Source of the DNA: an uncultured Prevotellaceae bacterium
Lineage (GTDB): Bacteria; Bacteroidota; Bacteroidia; Bacteroidales; Bacteroidaceae
Assembly (NCBI GenBank): GCA_902761605.1
Contig: CACWLC010000021.1
Location: 1-35,848 of the forward strand
DNA length: 35,848 bases
Direction: 5' to 3'
The translations under genes were made by a program, and so were the position numbers. Below, piece after piece: positions 18,681 to 26,930 of this stretch. The notes beneath the pieces were generated by a model. That model worked only from the letters and a program-made list of their open reading frames with translations. It did not search any database and was not told where the DNA came from. Each line of letters opens with the position of its first letter. The stretch's first letter is position 1.

Positions 18681-19091
18681 CTATATCCTTTCAATTGTTA
18701 CATCTTCAATTTGTATTATCTCTGCTCCGACAGCCAGCTTTATAAGACGGCGGTTTGAAGAGTTGATATCGTAATACTCAGAGAGAGAGAAACATTTTGC
18801 ATCGTAAAAATAAAGAGTTTGCGTGTCGGGGGTATCCTGGGCCCCACCAGACATTGTTATCACCAGTCTGCCGTCTTGCAGACTCTGTTTCGTAAACCAC
18901 TCGAACATGCCGAGGTCTTCCTTGCCAGGGGCAACAACTGCCAGTTCAATTCTTTCGCAACGTGCTACGCCCTGTGGGCAAAAAGCATTGTAAGGACGAT
19001 TGAAAATTAATTTGCAGTCAGCCACCAAGTAGCGCTTTGAATACCGTTGGATGGTATTGTCACCGAATTCTAATACTGCTGTTAATGCCAT
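18681..19091 (-). CDS. tssD: TssD/Hcp-like tube protein, divergent copy 1 of the VgrG unit
   Basis: This 136-residue protein has the TssD layout of Bacteroidota: an MALTAVLEFG strand, then MFEWFTKQSLQDGRLVIT (the segment that in TssD reads LFEWM...DGSITFY), and closing beta strands. The start at 19091 is preferred over a longer frame from 19241, because it begins a typical TssD N-terminus and because a TAnnTTTG promoter box sits only 29 bases upstream. It is the first gene of the VgrG unit. TssD rings normally stack into the inner tube and carry small effectors in the lumen. Confidence 0.75.
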   Translation of the reverse strand: MALTAVLEFGDNTIQRYSKRYLVADCKLIFNRPYNAFCPQGVARCERIELAVVAPGKEDLGMFEWFTKQSLQDGRLVITMSGGAQDTPDTQTLYFYDAKCFSLSEYYDINSSNRRLIKLAVGAEIIQIEDVTIERI

Positions 19092-19119
19092 ATTTGTCTT
19101 ATTCTTAAAATTTCTGATG

Positions 19120-19150
19120 CAAAGATATGAATTATAATCGGCCTGGCCAA
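19120..19150 (-). promoter_or_regulatory. Promoter of the TssD-like/VgrG unit
   Basis: On the minus strand TATCTTTG (19120-19127) is a full match to the Bacteroidota -7 box, with a weak TTGG at the -33 position (about 19147-19150). It opens a separate transcription unit running from the TssD-like gene at 19091 to the Cache gene at 10777. Confidence 0.7.
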
Positions 19151-19199
19151 TAAACTTATCTTGAAAATGTTTCTTCTTATTGCGACAGATCTGTGATTT

Positions 19200-19237
19200 T
19201 GCGACAAAAGCGGTTTTTTGCATCCGCAGCTGTCGCA
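19200..19237 (-). promoter_or_regulatory. Hairpin between BACON gene and VgrG unit
   Basis: Three bases after the BACON stop codon the minus strand can fold as TGCGAC...GCGG-loop-CCGC...GTCGCA. A further TGCGACAG at 19181-19188 (plus strand) is a repeat of the arm at 19200 and also pairs with CTGTCGCA at 19230-19237, so two alternative stems are possible. There is no proper T tract, so a leaky terminator, an RNA-processing site or an operator are all open. Confidence 0.4.
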
Positions 19238-19240
19238 TCA

Positions 19241-21820
19241 TTATTCTTCTGCTTCCTTTTTATTCACTGTTACTTTTACCTTATCCGTATATTTCTTGTC
19301 GGCAGATGTCACAGTAATCTCTGCTGTACCAGCTTTGACGGCTGTAACCATGCCAGTACTGTTAACAGTGGCTACTTCAATATTTGAAGATGACCAGGTT
19401 ACCTCCATTGCATTAGGATTGTTCAACGTGGGTTTCTGTGGACCATCTCCTTCGGTTAGAGTAATCTCTTGCTCTGTAATGTATAGGAGCCTGTTTTGTG
19501 TAACCTTGACAATGAATGATTGGTTGGTCGGTGCATGGAGGAATTTTACTGCTCCCTCGCGCTTCGCTACCTTGTTCTTGAGGGCTGATACAATAATCTG
19601 CTGAGTCCAGTATCCTTTGCCTCCAGCTTTCTTTTCTCCTACTGTTAGCCAATCGACCTGAGGCAGTACAATGACGTCAACATTTGCAGCTACGGTAATT
19701 TCGCGTGTACCGCCAAGTTCATCAATCTCTATAGGTGACTCATCAACATTAAATACGGTACTGAACTTCTGACTGATGTTTACGGTTGCGGAAACACCAG
19801 CATTCTTATTGCTGATTGTAACCGTTGCTGTACGATCTTGTTCGCTTGTGTTTGCACTAACAGTGAATGTAACAATAGAGGTCTTGGCAGCTCGGGTTCT
19901 AGAGCTATTGGATTGTTTTATCCAGTCGCATCCGGGTGGAATAGTAACGACAAAATCAACATTGCTTTCTACTTTAACTGAGGCAGAGCCACCTTCCGTT
20001 GGAACTTCTATATCGGTCTTATCAACTGTTAATGAAGGTGTGAGGGCTTTCTGATGGACGAATATTTTGATAGGCTTGTAAGCTGTATTTTTTTCAGCAT
20101 CTTTGTTGCCTATGGTAACAACGGCATCACGATCATTTAAATTTGTATTCTCTTTTACACGGAGTATCACTGTAGAATTGTTTGTAGCTCTTGTAATACC
20201 TTTTTTTCTTGTACTTGTAGGAAGGATTATCCAGTCGCAGCCAGATGGAATACTCACATCATAACTGATATTACTCTCCATATTAATTGTAACTGTTTCG
20301 CCAGCCGCTTCAACATCAAAAGCAGTCTTGTCTGCTTTGAATGCAATGTTGAAAGGCTGATGAATAGATATCTTAATCTCAGTTCCTGCTTCCTTATTGC
20401 CTATGGTAACGACTGCTTCACGATTCAAGTACGTGGTATTCTCTTTTACACGTAGAGTTACTACAGAGGTACTTGTAGCCCTAGTTGTACCTGCCTTCCT
20501 TACGCTAGCAGGGAGGGTTATCCAGTCACAATCTGAAGGGATTGTCACGTCATAACTGATATTACTCTCCATATTGATTGTTACGGGACCTCCTGCCATA
20601 TCAACATCGAAATCGGTCTTGTCTGCCTTGAATACAGTATTGAATGGCTGATGGATTGTTATCGGTACTGACACACCAGCTTGCTTATTGCAGATATTGA
20701 CAATGACTGTACGTTCTTTATAAGACTTGTTTTCTGCTACACTCAGTGTGACAATAGAGGGCTTTGCAGCTCTAGTCTTGGCAGATGAACGGGTTACCCA
20801 TTTGCAATCCTCAGGTATAATCACATCATAACTAATGTTACTTTCCATGTTGATTGTTACTGTACCCCCCTCCATCGCAACTTCGAATGTATTGTTATCT
20901 GCTTTAAGAACTGCCGCGAAAGTTTGATGGATTATAACTTTTATTTCCTCGCCTGCATCTTCATTACAAATGTATACAATACCGTCACGGTCACCGTAAC
21001 TCATGTTCTCGTCAATTTTAAGAGTTACTGCTGAGGTCTTGGTTTCGCGAGTCTTGGAAGTTTCAGGGATACTGATCCAATTAAACTCTTTTGGAATAAC
21101 TACTTCATAGTCTATATTACTCTCCATATTTACTGTAATAATACCACCATCCATGTCAAGGTTGAAAGATGTGTTATCGGCCTTAAAGATGGTTTCGAAC
21201 GGCTGGATTATAGTAACTGTTCCTGATAAGTTTTCTTCTTTGTTGATGACTGTGATTAGCGCCTTTCGTTCTTTGTAAGTCTTATTTTCACTTACATTCA
21301 GCGTGAAAGATGATTTCTCAAGTCCTCTGGTCTTTGCCGGTTCTTCAGCGCGAGATACCCAATCACAGTCTGAGGGTATCACGACATCGTATTCCACATT
21401 GCTCTCTAACTCAACGGTCGCACTTCCTCCATACATTGAGATATTAAATAATGTCTCATCAATGAAAAGTCCGGTGTTACGTGTCTGGTTTACTGTAAAA
21501 GCACGCAACGTGCCATCTACCTTATCGGCAAGTGTGATGGTTGCAGTACGGGGATCGTATGTCTCATTGGCCTTAACGCTGATTGTCAGTTTACTGTTAG
21601 CAAAATCGAATGCAGCAGCACACCAATCCTCACTGCTTTTACATTCGTAATTTGACAGGTCTTCATGCCTGAATGTCAAAGTCTTTGTAGACTGGCTTTG
21701 ATCAAAGGTCATATCCTCGATAATCAGTTCCTTAAGCCTGCTACTATAGTTTTCGTCTGAGCAGGCAGTGAAACTACCAGCTACAATTCCAAACAGCAGA
21801 AATAATATCAGTTTTTTCAT
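19241..21820 (-). CDS. BACON-repeat lipoprotein with C-terminal Big_2 domain
   Basis: This 859-residue lipoprotein (signal ending FTAC, Cys20) is built from about eight tandem BACON-type Ig-like domains of roughly 90 residues. Each has an F-x-A-D-x-x-x-F opening, a G-G-x-V-x-I-N-M-E-S-N-I-x-Y-D-V-x-I-P core and a C-D-W-I close, and ends with an E-N-x-x-x-x-x-R-x-A-x-V-x-I-x-N-K segment. A Big_2-like domain (VTWSSSNIEVATVNSTGMVTA region) closes the protein. BACON domains are common in Bacteroidota surface proteins and often bind glycans or mucin. Its ATG overlaps the stop of the RING-protein gene as ATGA, so translation is coupled. In this locus it may be a surface adhesin or an envelope stalk; that is inference. 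Confidence 0.85.
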   Translation of the reverse strand: MKKLILFLLFGIVAGSFTACSDENYSSRLKELIIEDMTFDQSQSTKTLTFRHEDLSNYECKSSEDWCAAAFDFANSKLTISVKANETYDPRTATITLADKVDGTLRAFTVNQTRNTGLFIDETLFNISMYGGSATVELESNVEYDVVIPSDCDWVSRAEEPAKTRGLEKSSFTLNVSENKTYKERKALITVINKEENLSGTVTIIQPFETIFKADNTSFNLDMDGGIITVNMESNIDYEVVIPKEFNWISIPETSKTRETKTSAVTLKIDENMSYGDRDGIVYICNEDAGEEIKVIIHQTFAAVLKADNNTFEVAMEGGTVTINMESNISYDVIIPEDCKWVTRSSAKTRAAKPSIVTLSVAENKSYKERTVIVNICNKQAGVSVPITIHQPFNTVFKADKTDFDVDMAGGPVTINMESNISYDVTIPSDCDWITLPASVRKAGTTRATSTSVVTLRVKENTTYLNREAVVTIGNKEAGTEIKISIHQPFNIAFKADKTAFDVEAAGETVTINMESNISYDVSIPSGCDWIILPTSTRKKGITRATNNSTVILRVKENTNLNDRDAVVTIGNKDAEKNTAYKPIKIFVHQKALTPSLTVDKTDIEVPTEGGSASVKVESNVDFVVTIPPGCDWIKQSNSSRTRAAKTSIVTFTVSANTSEQDRTATVTISNKNAGVSATVNISQKFSTVFNVDESPIEIDELGGTREITVAANVDVIVLPQVDWLTVGEKKAGGKGYWTQQIIVSALKNKVAKREGAVKFLHAPTNQSFIVKVTQNRLLYITEQEITLTEGDGPQKPTLNNPNAMEVTWSSSNIEVATVNSTGMVTAVKAGTAEITVTSADKKYTDKVKVTVNKKEAEE

Positions 21821-24228
21821 AAGTCTTTCTCAATATAAGTAAAGGTAGTATTACCAATAGTAAATTTCCGTCCGTGATACAACCATATATCATCGCCTTG
21901 TGCTAATGGCTTGTCGTTAACAAACACCCCGTCTTCAAGGGCAGTGAGAAGTATACTGTCAAGATGCCTCTTTATCTCAGCCTGTACTGGAGCAACTTGA
22001 CTGTTGATGTCCCATGACAATTGGATACTGCAATCGACAGATTTTCCGATTGTAACTGAATGGGAAGGATCATTACGAATCCATTTGAATAGTGCGATAT
22101 CCATCTCCTTTATCGCCCCCTCAACATGCAGGAAGTAGCGTTCAGAGTGTGGTGTCACTTTTGCGATGCAAACCGCTATGGCTACTGTGTAGATGATAAA
22201 ACCTATCAGAAGAGAAAGACGATAGTTTATGACGGTGTTATAATATACAACTCCCCACACCAGCATCGATAATACCGATATGCCGCAGGCTGCCAGGAGG
22301 AATGTCTTGCGGATTGGCGTGCGTGTCTTGATAGAAACTGCCAGTAATATGACACAGCTTAAGAGTGTCCAAGGAATCCAGTCAATCAAGAACGTTGCGC
22401 TGTCGAGATGGAGAAAAATGGAAATAAGGCAGCCAAAAATGCAACACAGACATCCTACGAAAGCTGCTATAAGAGATCGGATAAGTATCTCTGCCAGTCT
22501 CTGTATCCACTTACGCTTATTGACAGTTAAGAACGATAAGAAAAATGTAAGTGTGAACCCTACAATCTGGCCAAAGCCTGGCAGGTCACTAAGATATGCA
22601 CCATATACAAATGGAAGATTTCTATCTTGATCCGTTGTAGAGGTTAGCTCATGGTACATTTTGTGCATGTAATCAATGATAGTCAAGGAAATGGAACTGT
22701 CTTTGTTGATAAACAGGCACCATGCTGAAAAACCTGCAATTATGGCGGCAATAATCCACTTTAAATAGAACAGCGTGTTGTGTGAGTCTAACAGATTATG
22801 ACTGTTATAATAGTGTGAGCCTTCCTTACAATGACGACCGTGTTCAGGACAGTGATACTCATTAGCATCCCAACACTCCTTATGCATGGTGTGCTTACAT
22901 TTTATTACTATCTCATCACCTTTCTCGAAAGCTCCTTTACAGAGGTAGCATGACTCATTAACGCTTTGTCCTTCAACACTCATGCTATTGCCAACATATG
23001 ATATTATGTATTTACGCTTAAAGAACCAGTAACGTATATAAGGCTCAATAAACTGGAATATAATCCATACAATAAATAATATGAAGAGTGTTGTAAGGAT
23101 TCCTGTCGCTATCACTTGGCTCATAGGGATATCACGTACTATAACAGGATGATATACTGTTCCAAGTGAGAAATCTGTAGTGCCCTTGGCTACCAGATCA
23201 CCGGTTTCCTTATCATAAAACCCTACCTGCAGCTTATGGAGGTTACCACGGAATATCTTTCCGTCAGGATTCTCCAAGGTAACATTATAGTTCGACAGAT
23301 TAATATGGAAATCTTTAAGCATGTCATCTTCCATTTCCTGCCAGTTGAATGCTGTCTGATAGATTCCATTCAGATCCTGACAAAAGTACTGCAGGATATT
23401 TGAATCGCTGCTGTTGTCAGACAATGCAAAAATTTCATCTTCATTTGTCACGCTTGTTGAGAAGTTTGCATAGTATGCCCATATAGAATTTTTAAATTCC
23501 TGGGTCTTGTCGGCTAATTGCTGTTGGAGCGCGAAGTGATTGGGGTCGATAGGCTTGTCGTTTTCATACGTTTTACCTCCAGACATGATAATCATTACCT
23601 TGTGTTTAGCTTTACCAATGGTAGTACTCTCATCAGAGAATTCATTCAATTTTGTAAGAATAGAGCGGTAAAGGTAAGTATATGCAGGTTCACGATGTAT
23701 GAAATAGTTCCCTATAATATAGTCGGTGGCTTCGTATGTCTCGCTAATGTTATCACCTTGAAGGAAGGCAATATATATATTATCATCATGCCCCAAATGA
23801 GCCCTGATTTCTTTTACTGCCCTGAGTTCTTCATCTATTTGCTTCTGTGGAAGGCTAAGGTCGACAAGCAATAGTAGCTTAAGATTAAGTTTCTTAAGAA
23901 TCTCCCTGCTGGGATTAGAAATCTTTGTTACCACTGGCTGGATCTCATTGCCATACTTGCCTGGCAGAACCTGTATTTCCTGAAGGATTTTCATGACTAC
24001 TTTAGTGGAATCCATCAGATCATAGTCACCGACATCATGTAAGAGGCGTATCGACAAATGGATTTCTTTATTGTCTTCAGAGAACTTTAATTCTGATATA
24101 TGCAATGCATCTCCAGCAACCTCCTCTTGCTGATCGTCTGACAGCATCTCGTCAATGTCAGGATTCTGCAGTTCGTCACATGCAGTAAAGAGGAAAAAGG
24201 AAAGGAGGAAAATACTTAATTTTCTCAT
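21817..24228 (-). CDS. vWA-RING-7TM-FHA membrane lipoprotein (candidate E3 ligase)
   Basis: This 803-residue protein combines domains in an unusual order. A lipoprotein signal ends FTAC (Cys17). A vWA-like domain spans about 40-300 with a partial MIDAS (D123-L-S125, third position Pro) and a MIIMSGGKT strand. TM1 is at about 372-395. A RING-H2-like knuckle spans 427-463: C427-x2-C430-x13-C444-x-H446-x2-H449-x2-C452-x7-C460-P-x-H463. Six more membrane segments lie at about 488-690, then a FHA-like domain at 700-803 (SVTIGKS, LEDGVFVNDKPL, KFTIGNTTF). With the N-terminus outside, RING and FHA are both cytosolic. Encoded with E1, E2 and a ubiquitin-like protein, it is the natural E3 candidate. 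The FHA lacks the usual GR and SxxH residues, so phosphothreonine binding is doubtful. Confidence 0.85.
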   Translation of the reverse strand: MRKLSIFLLSFFLFTACDELQNPDIDEMLSDDQQEEVAGDALHISELKFSEDNKEIHLSIRLLHDVGDYDLMDSTKVVMKILQEIQVLPGKYGNEIQPVVTKISNPSREILKKLNLKLLLLVDLSLPQKQIDEELRAVKEIRAHLGHDDNIYIAFLQGDNISETYEATDYIIGNYFIHREPAYTYLYRSILTKLNEFSDESTTIGKAKHKVMIIMSGGKTYENDKPIDPNHFALQQQLADKTQEFKNSIWAYYANFSTSVTNEDEIFALSDNSSDSNILQYFCQDLNGIYQTAFNWQEMEDDMLKDFHINLSNYNVTLENPDGKIFRGNLHKLQVGFYDKETGDLVAKGTTDFSLGTVYHPVIVRDIPMSQVIATGILTTLFILFIVWIIFQFIEPYIRYWFFKRKYIISYVGNSMSVEGQSVNESCYLCKGAFEKGDEIVIKCKHTMHKECWDANEYHCPEHGRHCKEGSHYYNSHNLLDSHNTLFYLKWIIAAIIAGFSAWCLFINKDSSISLTIIDYMHKMYHELTSTTDQDRNLPFVYGAYLSDLPGFGQIVGFTLTFFLSFLTVNKRKWIQRLAEILIRSLIAAFVGCLCCIFGCLISIFLHLDSATFLIDWIPWTLLSCVILLAVSIKTRTPIRKTFLLAACGISVLSMLVWGVVYYNTVINYRLSLLIGFIIYTVAIAVCIAKVTPHSERYFLHVEGAIKEMDIALFKWIRNDPSHSVTIGKSVDCSIQLSWDINSQVAPVQAEIKRHLDSILLTALEDGVFVNDKPLAQGDDIWLYHGRKFTIGNTTFTYIEKDL

Positions 24229-24238
24229 ATCTTATTAT

Positions 24239-25117
24239 TTATATTGTCGGATAATTATGCTGACCATCCATCATGTCTTTCATCTTATTGGCCTGATCTC
24301 TGGCAGCCTTGAGGGTCTTTATCTTTGCATTCAGGAGGTTAAAGAACATAAGTAAAATAGCCACAGCAGCAAGTCCTATCAGATAATCTTTGATACGTTG
24401 GATGAAAGGCTTATATTCAATTGTCTGTATCTTGGCAGAAACACTCTGAAGCTGGAAGTACTTGTTGTCAATAGCTTCCATTCTCAAATTAAGTCCAGGG
24501 AAACTCTCCACAGCAGTTTTCGCCTGGCTATAGTTGGTTTCTATATCTGCAAATACAGCCTGTTCTTCAGCCTTGACTTTTTCAAGCTTTGCTGCAAGTT
24601 TCGGTGATAGGGAGAATTGTACTGCCTGCTTGTATAATTTGCGATAAATCTTGTCTTGTCTCCATATGAATGTCTCTGCCTTAGAAAAGGCTGAGAGCTT
24701 TTCAAATTGCTGTTGTCTGGAAGCCAAGGTGTCGGTCACCATCTGTTGCATCTGCTGAATCTCTGCCAATTTGTTCAGCAGACTGTCATTGTCGGCGATA
24801 TATACCTGCTGAGCCTGAGAGTAGGCATCCCATCTGGAAGAGAAAGAGTTTACTGCTCTTGAAATGGCCCTTAGCCTGAGGGATATGGCATCAAGAAGTT
24901 GGTCTGTCAATGGCATATCTGTATCGATGTCCATGCGGAAGCCACTCACAGCACCAATCTGCATCAGTTCTTCTTGAAACTGCATCATACGATAATGGAT
25001 CTCTGTGTAAGTTGAGTCGAGCTCCTCTTCCACAGACATCTCATTCTGAGCCCATGCTGCCGTTGGTACAACAGACATAAAGAGAATCGATATGAGCAGT
25101 TCCTTTATTTTCATCAT
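24239..25117 (-). CDS. Exported coiled-coil protein with C-terminal membrane anchor
   Basis: I do not recognise a family for this 292-residue protein. It has a Sec signal peptide (cleavage near AWA-Q24), a long helical, Gln/Glu-rich coiled-coil region (about 30-235), one membrane segment near 243-262 (LIGLAAVAILLMFFNLL) and a basic tail of about 30 residues in the cytoplasm. Its start overlaps the previous gene by ATGA and the vWA-RING-FHA gene follows 10 bases later. The layout suggests a periplasmic stalk anchored in the inner membrane, a plausible partner of the RING protein or part of the T6SS membrane complex. Both roles are inference. Confidence 0.72.
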   Translation of the reverse strand: MMKIKELLISILFMSVVPTAAWAQNEMSVEEELDSTYTEIHYRMMQFQEELMQIGAVSGFRMDIDTDMPLTDQLLDAISLRLRAISRAVNSFSSRWDAYSQAQQVYIADNDSLLNKLAEIQQMQQMVTDTLASRQQQFEKLSAFSKAETFIWRQDKIYRKLYKQAVQFSLSPKLAAKLEKVKAEEQAVFADIETNYSQAKTAVESFPGLNLRMEAIDNKYFQLQSVSAKIQTIEYKPFIQRIKDYLIGLAAVAILLMFFNLLNAKIKTLKAARDQANKMKDMMDGQHNYPTI

Positions 25118-26331
25118 TGTCTAAGACAATTATTCTTGAAATATCGTTCGGCTTCGCGGAATACTGCCAGAGCTTCACGTTGTTCCTTAGTGTATATTCC
25201 CTGAGAAGTTATGTCCTCATTTGTTTTTTTTATGATGTCCTCTACATTTGATATAATATCGCGACGCTCCACAGGATCGTTAGATAATAGCCATCGGGCA
25301 ACGGAACTGTCGATTTGACGGGCCTTTGATAAAAGCATCCTATCATTGATGCCCTCACCCATCATTCCCTTACCTGCGTTTTCGTCAACTACTTTACATT
25401 CCATCTTAGCGATAGAGTCAGTATACATGTTATATGTTTCTAATGCCTGCTGCAAGTCAGGACATGGACTTTGTGCATCCTTAAGGGGATATTGTTTCAT
25501 AAGTGTCTCCTGAAGCTCTTCAAATACTGTCAGACTTTCCTGACTTGTGACGATGCCACTGCCGAATTTCTTTTTGAGACTCGTGAAACTTTTACGTATA
25601 CCATCAAGTGCTGCCTGTGCAGATGCAATGTCTTCATCCATTCCAAAGCAAGGGTTACGCTGTATATTCACATGATATTCCGTGAAGAGATCACGACCGA
25701 AGCCAATCTCATACTTACGTTTATTAAGATGCTTGCTGATATCGCTCATCAACATTATATCACGTAACTTTACTATAACAGAATTTCCTTTCTTTTGTAT
25801 GTCGAAGGTCTGGCTGATAAAGTCATTAACCATCGAATACTCTTGTGGTGCCGGCTGTAACCCTTCGTAATCAATCCAACGGTGGAATACATATTGTTTT
25901 CTTGGCTTGGGTACTGTACTCTTAAAGAGTTTTGAGATCTTGAATTGGTCTGTAGGGTCAAAAGCTACCACATATGGAAGCTGGTCTGGTCGTATAGTCC
26001 GTCCCTTTATCAATGGCTTGTATCGAACATCCTCCCTGAAAACGAAGATCATCCGATGGGAAATTAGTGTTACAGTCAGTTGGTTGGCGGCTTCATCAAA
26101 AACAAACTTTACCATAATGTCTTTATCTGTGGCATCGCCCTCCATACTGATATGGTCAGTATAAGGATTATCTTGACTGACTGTGATATTTCTGATTGTC
26201 ATTGGCAGCTTCTGTTCATCCACCGTCGTCACCTGAGCTCTGGTACTATGCGATGCAAAGCAACAGAGAACCAGGATATATATCCCGCAGACTATTCTTC
26301 TGCTAACGGAGTTACTATATCGGTTACTCAT
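25114..26331 (-). CDS. Exported protein of the E2 operon segment, unknown function
   Basis: I do not recognise this 405-residue protein. It has a signal peptide with a basic start (SVSRRIV), a hydrophobic core and likely cleavage near TRA-Q33. Residues about 35-215 look beta-rich; about 220-405 are helical and carry Cys residues near 228, 293, 315 and 402 that could form disulfides in the periplasm. Its ATG overlaps the E2 stop, and its stop overlaps the next start, so it is translated in step with both. Such tight coupling to a conjugating enzyme and a membrane stalk points to a fixed periplasmic partner of the RING protein or a T6SS envelope part; this is inference. Confidence 0.7.
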   Translation of the reverse strand: MSNRYSNSVSRRIVCGIYILVLCCFASHSTRAQVTTVDEQKLPMTIRNITVSQDNPYTDHISMEGDATDKDIMVKFVFDEAANQLTVTLISHRMIFVFREDVRYKPLIKGRTIRPDQLPYVVAFDPTDQFKISKLFKSTVPKPRKQYVFHRWIDYEGLQPAPQEYSMVNDFISQTFDIQKKGNSVIVKLRDIMLMSDISKHLNKRKYEIGFGRDLFTEYHVNIQRNPCFGMDEDIASAQAALDGIRKSFTSLKKKFGSGIVTSQESLTVFEELQETLMKQYPLKDAQSPCPDLQQALETYNMYTDSIAKMECKVVDENAGKGMMGEGINDRMLLSKARQIDSSVARWLLSNDPVERRDIISNVEDIIKKTNEDITSQGIYTKEQREALAVFREAERYFKNNCLRQ

Positions 26332-26930
26332 GATTCAATATATTCTTTTATTTGATCAAAAAAAATCCATTCATTAGGCTCTCCTTGCCTTATGACCCAA
26401 GATGCAACCTTTAGATCTTCCGGATAAGGAGGCTCGGATATGGCGTGATAGATATCGTATCTAAGATACTGGGCTACACGTTCTACTCCCCATGCCAGAT
26501 CTGTATAGGTATCAACCATATTTATGCACACACGTCCTGCAAAGTCGCCGAAATAACGGATGTTTGGGTGCCAAGGGTGAGGGATAGGCTCTCCCTGTTC
26601 ATCGTATACAAGGAAACGGAATATAGGTGGAGCATCCACAGAAGGATAGCAATCGGGAAGATCAATCCTCATCTTATAGCCAGTGGCAAAGATAGGCATA
26701 TTCTCTGCACCAAGTTCTCCGAAATGCTCAATATTAGTTACACCGCAGATACTTTTAATTTGGTAGCGGATGAGATAGGCAGTAGGTAGACCTGCTGCAT
26801 TCTTGCGGATGACATTACATGTGATATCATGTCTGTCCTCCAGCCTCTCATCGAGTAGCTGCCATTCGTACAACAGACGGCGATTCCGTCCGCTGAACTG
26901 ATTTATCTCATATCTGCTACTCTCTCTCAT
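26328..26930 (-). CDS. E2-like ubiquitin-conjugating enzyme
   Basis: This 200-residue protein has the main landmarks of a UBC-fold E2. An N-terminal helix is followed by a four-strand sheet (about 35-110) with the Y95-P96-x4-P101-P102 motif and a FRFL strand. H121-P122-N123-I124 is the canonical HPN block, and G132-R133-V134-C135-I136-N137 places the catalytic cysteine at 135. W147 and the helix behind it match the W-x-x-x-x-x-V-x-x-x-L element, and P-P-Y-P-E-D resembles the closing loop before the last helices. HPN-to-Cys spacing is 12 rather than the usual 8, because of a YFGDFAG insertion. Start and stop overlap both neighbours as ATGA. It would take the modifier from the E1 at 31432-32547. 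Confidence 0.85.
   Translation of the reverse strand: MRESSRYEINQFSGRNRRLLYEWQLLDERLEDRHDITCNVIRKNAAGLPTAYLIRYQIKSICGVTNIEHFGELGAENMPIFATGYKMRIDLPDCYPSVDAPPIFRFLVYDEQGEPIPHPWHPNIRYFGDFAGRVCINMVDTYTDLAWGVERVAQYLRYDIYHAISEPPYPEDLKVASWVIRQGEPNEWIFFDQIKEYIES

Noticed and set aside
18681-19241. Longer 186-residue form of the first TssD-like protein
   Set aside because: Its first 50 codons cover the hairpin and promoter; MALTAVLEFG at 19091 is a standard TssD start.
19241-21820. Regular DNA repeats resembling a CRISPR array
   Set aside because: The spacing of about 290 bases and the intact reading frame show they encode BACON protein repeats.
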